Shown piece after piece: positions 1 to 4,534 of a DNA stretch of 6,516 bases. The notes under the pieces are model-generated. The model was given only the letters and a program-made list of their open reading frames with translations. It was not told the DNA's origin and did not search any database. The position numbers and the translations under genes are program-made. Each line of letters opens with the position of its first letter. Position 1 is the stretch's first letter. The stretch lies in the NCBI GenBank assembly GCA_937888775.1, contig CALAQT010000300.1:1-6516 (forward strand), in the 5' to 3' direction. This DNA comes from an uncultured Actinomycetes bacterium. Lineage in GTDB: Bacteria > Actinomycetota > Thermoleophilia > Solirubrobacterales > Solirubrobacteraceae.

Positions 1-1
1 G

Positions 2-481
2 CGCTACCTCAGGCGCTGCGAGCTGAAGACCGCCGCGCTGTTCGAGGCGGCCTGCCGGCTGGGCGCGCTGACCGCGGCGGCGGGATCGCCCGCGCTCGCG
101 GACGGGCTGGGCGCGTTCGCGCGCCGCATCGGCCTGGCCTTCCAGATGCTCGACGACGTGCTCGATGTCTCCGGGCGCGTCGAGCGCACTGGCAAGTCGC
201 GCGGCACGGACCTGCTCGACGGCACCGTCACGCTGCCCTTCATCCTCGCCCGCGAGCGCGAGCCCGGCCTGGCCGCGTGCGACCTCGCATCGCTCGGCGG
301 CCCCGCGCAGGCGGAGGCGCTGTGCGAGCGCATCGCTGCAACGGGTGCGCTGGACGAGGCACGCGAGCGGGCGCTCGCGGTCGTTGCGGAGGCCAAGGCA
401 GCGCTTCCGGCGATCCTCCCGGACGGGGGCTCGACGCTGCTCGAGCTCGTGGCGGACGCCGTCGTCGAGCGCTACCGCTGA
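2..481 (+). CDS. Polyprenyl diphosphate synthase, C-terminal part (5' end outside window)
   Basis: This is the last 159 residues of a trans (E-type) isoprenyl diphosphate synthase, which joins isopentenyl diphosphate units to an allylic diphosphate to build a long prenyl chain, in actinobacteria usually the menaquinone side chain. Visible in the fragment: a K-T-A motif (fragment residues 9-11), whose lysine contacts the substrate diphosphate in this family; the block GLAFQMLDDVLD (residues 44-55) with the second aspartate-rich DDxxD motif at 51-55, which binds Mg2+-diphosphate; and the GKSRGTD...TLPFILA block just after it. The tail is alanine- and glutamate-rich helix, as usual. The first aspartate-rich motif and the chain-length determinants lie upstream of the window, so the product length (hepta-, octa-, geranylgeranyl) cannot be decided. 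The frame is open to the window edge and ends at TGA 479-481, 4 bp from the stop of the convergent zinc-ribbon gene. Confidence 0.93.
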   Translation, partial: RYLRRCELKTAALFEAACRLGALTAAAGSPALADGLGAFARRIGLAFQMLDDVLDVSGRVERTGKSRGTDLLDGTVTLPFILAREREPGLAACDLASLGGPAQAEALCERIAATGALDEARERALAVVAEAKAALPAILPDGGSTLLELVADAVVERYR

Positions 482-487
482 GCGCTC
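467..487. terminator. Hairpin spanning both stop codons of two convergent genes
   Basis: GAGCGCT (467-473) and AGCGCTC (481-487) form a perfect 7-bp stem around a 7-base loop. The stem overlaps the TGA of the prenyl synthase (479-481) and the stop of the minus-strand zinc-ribbon gene (486-488). Being symmetric, it could stop transcription in both directions. There is no T-tract on either side, so it is not a textbook intrinsic terminator; such hairpins without a T-tract are common at gene ends in high-GC actinobacteria. The role is inferred from position. Confidence 0.4.
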
Positions 488-887
488 AGAAGTCGCTGGG
501 GGTGATCAGATCAGCGTCGAGAGCGCGGACGAAGAACTCGACTTCCTCGGACATGTTCGCGTGCGTCATGCGCCGCAGGTCGCCCAGCAGCGCGCTGGAG
601 CCGCGGTCGAGCTCGTCGTCGAGACGTTCGACGGCGGTCTGGTCGAAGACGCCCTCGCGGCGGGACTCGCACTCGGGGCAGCGCAGGGCGATGCGCCAGT
701 GACGCGGGCCCTCCTCCGACCAGTCGAGCGGATAGGCGAGCTCGCCGGCGCAGTGGAAGCAGACGTGCAGCTGATCTGGCGCGCAGGTGCCGTCGTCCCG
801 ACGCTGTACGCCGTAGGCGAGGTCGGTGTGCTTGTTGACGGGCGGTTGCACGCCGGGGAGGATGTTCGGGTCGTTATCGGGGTTCAT
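486..887 (-). CDS. Small zinc-ribbon-like protein of unknown function
   Basis: I do not recognise a named family. The protein is 133 residues from the chosen start (140 if the upstream ATG at 908 is used). It has two CxxC pairs, C-F-H-C (residues 50-53 in the 140-residue numbering) and C-P-E-C (77-80), 23 residues apart. This is the usual layout of a four-cysteine zinc ribbon, and aromatic and basic residues lie between the pairs. The C-terminal third is acidic and helical (VERLDDELDRG..., MSEEVEFFVRALDAD). No signal peptide or membrane segment is visible, so it should be cytoplasmic. I prefer the ATG at 887 because GAGAG lies about 8 bases before it, while no ribosome binding site is visible before the ATG at 908; both are in frame. 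The gene is convergent with the prenyl synthase and divergent from tatC. That it is a real gene is well supported by the paired cysteines and tight packing; its function is unknown. Confidence 0.75.
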   Translation of the reverse strand: MNPDNDPNILPGVQPPVNKHTDLAYGVQRRDDGTCAPDQLHVCFHCAGELAYPLDWSEEGPRHWRIALRCPECESRREGVFDQTAVERLDDELDRGSSALLGDLRRMTHANMSEEVEFFVRALDADLITPSDF

Positions 888-1021
888 ATGCCGGCTCTCA
901 GTCGTCATCGACGTGCGAGGCGGGAGCCTTTAGCGTGGTTCGCCTCAGTTCCTCACATACCAAGTACCGGCCTCTGCTCTGAAGAACACGTCATGTCGTG
1001 CTCCGGAGCGGTGGTACGTTC

Positions 1022-1026
1022 AGGAG
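1022..1026 (+). promoter_or_regulatory. Ribosome binding site of tatC (decides the start)
   Basis: AGGAG ends 4 bases before ATG 1031 and 7 bases before an in-frame GTG at 1034. It rules out the more upstream in-frame GTG at 998 as the likely start and leaves two starts differing by one residue. I see no convincing -35/-10 pair in the roughly 120-bp divergent region 909-1021. Confidence 0.7.
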
Positions 1027-1030
1027 CGCA

Positions 1031-2104
1031 ATGGTGAGCGCGATCCGCACTGTCGGCCACGAGGATCGACTCAGCCTCGTCGACCACCTGGACGAGCTGC
1101 GAAGCCGCCTGATCGTCAGCGCGTGTGTTCTAGCCGCCGCCTTCGCCGTGTGCTTCTGGCAGAACCACGCGCTGCTGGACATCATCAACAAACCGCTCAC
1201 CACCCAGACCCAGAAACAGGTCGCAAAGGGCCAGGGCACCGTGGGTCAGGCATCGCTGGCGCAGCAGGGAGTGCTCAACATCGCCGCCGACACCCAGCGC
1301 GCGCTGCTGGTCCTGGCCGCGCCCGGCAGCGGGTTGTCCGCGCAGGCCCGCGCGCAGCTGCTGCCGGTGATCCTCTCGCTGCGACGTGACGTCTCCAAGA
1401 TCCCCAAGACGACGCCGGGCGAGAAGCCCGTGACGCTGGGGGTGGGCGAGCCGTTCACGACCACGCTCACCGTCGCCCTCTACTTCGCGCTGATCGTCTC
1501 GCTCCCGTTCATCCTGTATGAGCTCTACGGCTTCATCCTGCCCGCGCTCGCGCCGCACGAGCGGCGAGCGGCCGTGCCGCTGCTGACCGCCGTGCCGTTC
1601 CTGTTCGCCGGCGGCGTCCTGTTCGGCTACTTCATCGTGCTGCCCGCCGCGGTGCGCTTCTTCGTGAACTTCAACTCGAGCGAGTTCAACACGCTCGTGC
1701 AGGCCAGTCAGTTCTACAAGTTCGCCGCCACCGTGCTGCTGGCGATGGGCATCTTCTTCCAGGTGCCCGTCCTGATCCTCGGCGCCACGCGTCTCGGCCT
1801 CGTGACCCCGAAGCAGCTGCGCAAAAACCGGCGCTACGCGCTCGTGGCGTGCGCGGCTGTCGCCGCATTCCTGCCGGGGGACGCGATCACGCTGCTGTTG
1901 GAGACGGTTCCGCTCTACCTGCTCTACGAGGCGAGTATCCTGTTGGCAGTGCTCGTCAAACCGGCCGGTGCCGGGCTGCAGGACGAGGGCAGCACGAGCG
2001 CTGAAGGCAGCCGCGGTTCCGAGGGGAGTCCGGCAGCACATCCCGACGAACCAGCGGAGCCGAGCGTGCAGGAAATGATCGACCACGTAGACCCGAGCCT
2101 GTAG
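1031..2104 (+). CDS. tatC: Sec-independent (twin-arginine) protein translocase subunit TatC
   Basis: TatC is the polytopic membrane subunit that binds twin-arginine signal peptides and, with TatA/TatB, exports folded proteins. The protein is 357 residues from ATG 1031, against about 250-300 for most family members. Landmarks (numbered from this start): LVDHLDELRSRL (17-28), matching the E. coli segment with Glu15; TM1 about 29-44; NKPL (53-56), matching Pro48; then a long insert; EPFTTTLTVALYFALIVSLP (140-159) leading into TM2; ALAPHERR (172-179) with the conserved glutamate of E. coli Glu103; further TMs; FFQVPV (242-247); LRKNRRY (263-269); and FLPGDAIT (280-287), matching Asp211. All expected membrane segments are present. 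Two oddities: the first extracytoplasmic loop carries about 65 extra residues, and the buried glutamate of TM5 (E. coli Glu170) is Gln244. The last 45 or so residues are a Ser/Glu-rich cytoplasmic tail. It is followed after 2 bp by the TPR-like gene, clearly one operon. No tatA or tatB is in the window. Confidence 0.95.
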   Translation: MVSAIRTVGHEDRLSLVDHLDELRSRLIVSACVLAAAFAVCFWQNHALLDIINKPLTTQTQKQVAKGQGTVGQASLAQQGVLNIAADTQRALLVLAAPGSGLSAQARAQLLPVILSLRRDVSKIPKTTPGEKPVTLGVGEPFTTTLTVALYFALIVSLPFILYELYGFILPALAPHERRAAVPLLTAVPFLFAGGVLFGYFIVLPAAVRFFVNFNSSEFNTLVQASQFYKFAATVLLAMGIFFQVPVLILGATRLGLVTPKQLRKNRRYALVACAAVAAFLPGDAITLLLETVPLYLLYEASILLAVLVKPAGAGLQDEGSTSAEGSRGSEGSPAAHPDEPAEPSVQEMIDHVDPSL

Positions 2105-2106
2105 CC

Positions 2107-2898
2107 GTGCTGTTCGACCTCAGAGGCCGCGGCCGTCGCCGCACGGTTCGCGTGATCTACATCGGCCTCGCGCTCCTGATGGGCGTTGGGCTCATCGGCT
2201 TCGGCATCGGCGGCGGCTTCGGCAGCGGCGGGATCCTCAACGCGGCCAGCAACAGCGAAGGCGGGGGCAGCGCGAGCTTTGCCGCCCAGATCAAGACCTA
2301 CAAGAAGCAGACCCAGCAGCAGCCCGCCAACGCGGCCGCGTGGGCAGGCCTGACGAAGGCGCTGCTGCACGAAGCGGGCGGCGTCACCCAGAACGGGCTG
2401 ACCCCCAAGGGCAAGGAACTCTTCCAGGAAGCCTCGGAATCGTGGCAGCGCTACGTCGCGCTGACCCCGCACAACCCGAGCTCCTCCCTCGCCCAGCTGA
2501 TGGTCGCGGTCTACGGGGAAGAAGGGCTCAACCAGCCCGCCCAGGCCGTTCAGGTGCTCCAGATCGTCGTCGCCTCGCGTCCCACGAGCGCGGCGCTGTA
2601 TGCGACCCTGGCGGAGTACGCCTACAAAGCGAAGAACCCGCGCCTCGGCGACCTCGCCGCCGCAAAGGCCGTGGCCCTCGCCCCCGCCGGGCAGCGCGCG
2701 CGCGTCAAGACGGAACTCGCCGAAGTCAAGAAGTTCCCCAGCGGCGAACGCACGTACACGACCACGACCAACGGCAAAACCTACGCCGTCAAAAAGGCCC
2801 CCAACGGCACCTACACGGGGACCGAACTGAAGAAAACACCCGCGCCCGCAGGCGGCTCGAGCACGAGCGCGACGGCGACGACCACGACGAAGAAATAG
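2107..2898 (+). CDS. Membrane-anchored TPR-like protein, co-transcribed with tatC
   Basis: This 263-residue protein has an arginine-rich N-terminus (residues 1-15), one hydrophobic segment (about 17-36), then a Gly/Ser-rich linker (36-56). The positive-inside rule places the N-terminus in the cytoplasm and the rest outside. Residues 57-210 are helical repeats resembling tetratricopeptide units: an A-x-x-W-A-G-L-T-K-A-L stretch at 76-86, a QEASESWQRYVALTPHNP stretch at 107-124, QPAQAVQVLQIVVASRPTSAALYATLAEYAY at 143-173 and DLAAAKAVALAP at 182-193. The last 50 residues are Thr/Lys/Gly-rich and probably disordered. The start is GTG, 2 bp after the tatC stop; only a weak GAG-like sequence precedes it, so translational coupling to tatC is likely. 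The TPR fold suggests a protein-binding role at the membrane. A link to Tat export is inferred from the operon only. No enzyme motif is visible. Confidence 0.85.
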   Translation: MLFDLRGRGRRRTVRVIYIGLALLMGVGLIGFGIGGGFGSGGILNAASNSEGGGSASFAAQIKTYKKQTQQQPANAAAWAGLTKALLHEAGGVTQNGLTPKGKELFQEASESWQRYVALTPHNPSSSLAQLMVAVYGEEGLNQPAQAVQVLQIVVASRPTSAALYATLAEYAYKAKNPRLGDLAAAKAVALAPAGQRARVKTELAEVKKFPSGERTYTTTTNGKTYAVKKAPNGTYTGTELKKTPAPAGGSSTSATATTTTKK

Positions 2899-2902
2899 CA
2901 CC

Positions 2903-2918
2903 GCCCGCACGTGCGGGC
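2903..2918. terminator. Perfect 16-bp palindrome after the tatC operon, probable terminator
   Basis: GCCCGCACGTGCGGGC is a perfect palindrome starting 4 bp after the TAG of the TPR-like gene. Folded in RNA it gives a 6-bp all-GC stem with an ACGT tetraloop. No T-tract follows. Position suggests a transcription end for the tatC operon before the tRNA gene; a protein-binding dyad is the alternative. Confidence 0.45.
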
Positions 2919-2947
2919 CACGCGCGGCGAGGGCACGCCTTGGGAGC

Positions 2948-2976
2948 TACGGAAGGCAGCTCCGCTCGGGTAGAAT
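2948..2976 (+). promoter_or_regulatory. Putative promoter of the tRNA-Lys gene
   Basis: TAGAAT at 2971-2976 fits a sigma-70-type -10 box (TAnnnT, five of six matches to TATAAT) and lies 37 bp before the mature tRNA. The hexamer 17 bp upstream, TACGGA (2948-2953), is a weak -35. A GGAGCT...AGCTCC inverted repeat (2943-2948 / 2958-2963) overlaps this -35. The -10 box is the better-supported half. Confidence 0.45.
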
Positions 2977-3013
2977 CCTCGACCGAGCCGGTAGACCTCG
3001 CCGGCGCGCTCAC

Positions 3014-3086
3014 GGGCCGTTAGCTCAACCGGCAGAGCAGGGGCCTCTTAAGCCCAAGGTTCCGGGTTCGATTCCCGGACGGCCCA
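3014..3086 (+). tRNA. tRNA-Lys, anticodon CTT
   Basis: A complete cloverleaf of 73 bases can be drawn by hand. Acceptor stem GGGCCGT (3014-3020) pairs fully with ACGGCCC (3079-3085). The D stem is GCTC/GAGC (3023-3026 / 3035-3038). Anticodon stem 3040-3044 pairs with 3052-3056, with loop CTCTTAA (3045-3051) and anticodon CTT at 3047-3049, decoding AAG lysine. The variable region is AGGTT (3057-3061). The T stem is CCGGG/CCCGG (3062-3066 / 3074-3078) with loop TTCGATT. The discriminator is A3086. CCA is not encoded, since the next bases are TAC, so it must be added after transcription. The outermost anticodon-stem pair (positions 27-43) is a G-A mismatch; everything else is canonical. It stands alone, with no other RNA gene nearby. 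Confidence 0.97.
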
Positions 3087-3158
3087 TACGCGGAAGTGCC
3101 TGCAACTCATCGCTTTCTGAGACTGCGCCGGTCAGCGCCTCTCGCAGGCATCCAGCCC

Positions 3159-3181
3159 GGGGTAGCACGATGGGGTAGCAC
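3159..3181 (+). repeat. Tandem 10-bp direct repeat GGGGTAGCAC downstream of tRNA-Lys
   Basis: GGGGTAGCAC occurs at 3159-3168 and again, identically, at 3172-3181, with a 3-base spacer GAT, so the period is 13 bp. It begins 73 bp after the end of the tRNA. Short direct repeats close to a tRNA 3' end are typical of the arm-type sites bound by tyrosine integrases. No integrase or second copy of the tRNA end is in the window, so this reading is inference. Confidence 0.75.
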
Positions 3182-3395
3182 CTAGGGCTAATCGGGACTC
3201 TTTTGCGCCCTTTCGGCGACAGCGCTCGGCAGACTTCCGCTTCGCCATGCCGAAGCGAGCGTCTCGCACCTCGCGGAGCAGACGCCTGGGTTTTGTCCGG
3301 AGCGGGCACCTGCCACCCGCTGTGGAGGCGCTCGCTTGCGGGCAGCGAGCGACAGCGAATGGATCAACGCGTAGCTGCGGCTGATCGATGGAGGC

Positions 3396-3420
3396 CGGTG
3401 GGCCGCCGGGCTACCCACCG
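3396..3420 (-). terminator. Hairpin downstream of the hydrolase gene, possible terminator
   Basis: CGGTGGG (3396-3402) and CCCACCG (3414-3420) make a perfect 7-bp GC-rich stem with an 11-base loop, 36 bases past the hydrolase stop codon on the minus strand. There is no T-tract. A second small stem, GTCGG/CCGAC (3452-3456 / 3461-3465), overlaps the stop codon itself. Confidence 0.35.
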
Positions 3421-3456
3421 ACGATCGCCCGCCGTTTGACGCCAGTAGCCGGTCGG

Positions 3457-4314
3457 TCAGCCGACGTCCGTGAGGACCCGGCGAAGGGTGGCGGCGAACG
3501 CGTCCGGATCGTCCTGCTGGCCGAACCCGCCGTGGTGGCTCGGGAAGATCACCGCCTCGGTCCCAAGTCGCTCCGCCACGGCCAGCGCGGCGCGGTAGGG
3601 GAACGTGCCCTCTGACTCGGCGCCGCCCGCGACGACGATCCGCGTGGAGGCCCCGCGCAAGGAGTCGAAGTCGGGCTCGTAGCGGCTGACGTAGACCATG
3701 TGCGGGCCCAGCAGCGGGTGGTCCCGGCTGCCGTCGTCCTCGGTCGGGAGACCGACGTCGGCCGGATTCGGAGCGCGGTTTGGGAAGTCGGGCGGAGTCG
3801 GTCCCCTGACGCTCGTGAAGGCAATGAACTTCGCCATCGCGGATCCGCGACCATCGCGCTGATAGGCCTCGTGGATGTCCTCGGTCACCGCGAGCGCCTC
3901 CTCCCGATCCGGGAGCACCGTCGCGAGGGGCGGCTCGTGGGCGACGAGCGTGCGGACGCCTTCCGGATGCCGGGTCACCAGCGCGAGCGCGTTGACCGCT
4001 CCGCCGCTGCTGGCGAAGATGTCCACGGGCCCGGCGTCGAGCTCGGAGATCAGTCGGTGCAGGTCCTCCGCGTGCTCGTCCGGCGTCGCCCCCGTGACGC
4101 CGTCGGCCCGCGGGCTGCGTCCGACCCCTCGCGGGTCGTAGGTCACGACCGTGCGGTCCGGGAAGTGGCCGGCCAGCGTCGTAAACCCGCTCGCGTCAAT
4201 CGGTGATCCGATCATGAGCAGCACCGGCTCGGTGCTCTCGGAGGCCGCCTCTCGGACGTCGTAGGTAAGCGTGGCGCCAGGCAGGCCCAGGATTTGGGTC
4301 TTGGGCTCGGTCAT
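3457..4314 (-). CDS. Alpha/beta hydrolase
   Basis: This 285-residue protein has the alpha/beta-hydrolase fold pattern and no signal peptide, so it should be a cytoplasmic serine hydrolase; the substrate cannot be predicted. In order: strand plus oxyanion-hole region VLLMIGSPIDASGF (31-44); TVVTYDPRGVGRSPR (55-69), the hallmark D-x-R-G-x-G-x-S turn; the nucleophile elbow DIFASSGGAVNALAL (98-112), with Ser103 the probable nucleophile in the form A-S-S-G-G instead of G-x-S-x-G; HPEGVRTLVAHEPPL (116-130); strand RIVVAGGAES (225-234), with Glu233 a candidate acid; and FPSHHGGFGQQDDPDAF (257-273), with His260 or His261 as the catalytic histidine. The start is ATG 4314 because AAAGGA lies 5 bases upstream; the frame is open for 90 more codons upstream, but that stretch has no binding site and reads as non-coding. 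It is divergent from the GGDEF/HD-GYP gene and has no partner gene on its own strand, so its pathway is unknown. Confidence 0.92.
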   Translation of the reverse strand: MTEPKTQILGLPGATLTYDVREAASESTEPVLLMIGSPIDASGFTTLAGHFPDRTVVTYDPRGVGRSPRADGVTGATPDEHAEDLHRLISELDAGPVDIFASSGGAVNALALVTRHPEGVRTLVAHEPPLATVLPDREEALAVTEDIHEAYQRDGRGSAMAKFIAFTSVRGPTPPDFPNRAPNPADVGLPTEDDGSRDHPLLGPHMVYVSRYEPDFDSLRGASTRIVVAGGAESEGTFPYRAALAVAERLGTEAVIFPSHHGGFGQQDDPDAFAATLRRVLTDVG

Positions 4315-4534
4315 CGCTGTCCTTTCTCGATGTCTAGTCATACCGACCCACGGGAAGCGGCGAGACTCATCGGTCGGCGGCTGACCCCATCCTGGGATCC
4401 CGGAAGAAGTCGCGTCACGGGGTCGCGGGTTTGAGGTCACACAACACGGACGCGACCTCTTCGCGGGCCCAACGATTGGCCAGCACGGGCATACCCACTC
4501 AAGTCTTACGTGAGGGAGCTCGATCGGTCGGTAG
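4315..4534. promoter_or_regulatory. Divergent regulatory region between hydrolase and c-di-GMP gene
   Basis: The region must hold both promoters. The hydrolase ribosome binding site AAAGGA is at 4320-4325 (minus strand). Repeats: GGTCGCG (4421-4427) and CGCGACC (4451-4457), a perfect 7-bp inverted repeat; overlapping GAGGTC/GACCTC (4433-4438 / 4454-4459); TACCGACC (4341-4348) inverted against GGTCGGTA (4526-4533), so that the same word faces each gene; and ATCGGTCGG directly repeated at 4369-4377 and 4523-4531. Weak promoter guesses: TATGAC on the minus strand just before the hydrolase, and TTGGCC (4476-4481) with TCAAGT (4499-4504) on the plus strand, spaced 17 bp. These promoter calls are tentative. 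Confidence 0.4.

Larger units (their letters stand above)
3087..3456. other. Gene-free interval between tRNA-Lys and the hydrolase gene
   Basis: I find no credible protein in these 370 bases. Open frames exist on both strands, but their products are low-complexity Arg/Ser/Ala strings without motifs, and one reads straight through the tRNA. What is present is structure: a tandem 10-bp repeat at 3159-3181; a hairpin CGCTTCG/CGAAGCG (3238-3244 / 3251-3257); a perfect 8-bp hairpin CGCTCGCT/AGCGAGCG with a 7-base loop (3329-3336 / 3344-3351); and CGGTGGG/CCCACCG (3396-3402 / 3414-3420). A small non-coding RNA or a decayed insertion are both possible; neither can be shown from sequence alone. Confidence 0.6.

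Noticed and set aside
165..1037. 290-codon plus-strand frame
   Set aside because: It overlaps the prenyl synthase in another frame, runs antisense to the zinc-ribbon gene, and its product is an Arg/Ser/Ala string without family features.
1130..2910. Two long minus-strand frames (318 and 328 codons) opposite tatC and the TPR-like gene
   Set aside because: Both are shadows of GC-rich genes on the plus strand. Their products are Arg/Gly/Glu-rich and motif-free, while the plus-strand frames have clear TatC and TPR-like features.
3097..3150. TGCCTGC...GCAGGCA inverted repeat after the tRNA as a terminator
   Set aside because: The 7-bp arms are separated by 40 bases and no T-tract follows, so it is too weak to call.
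3025..3309. 94-codon minus-strand frame ending in GRPGIEPGTLGLRG across the tRNA
   Set aside because: This peptide string is the well-known product of translating a tRNA gene antisense (T arm and acceptor stem). The tRNA is certain, and the rest of the frame has no motif.
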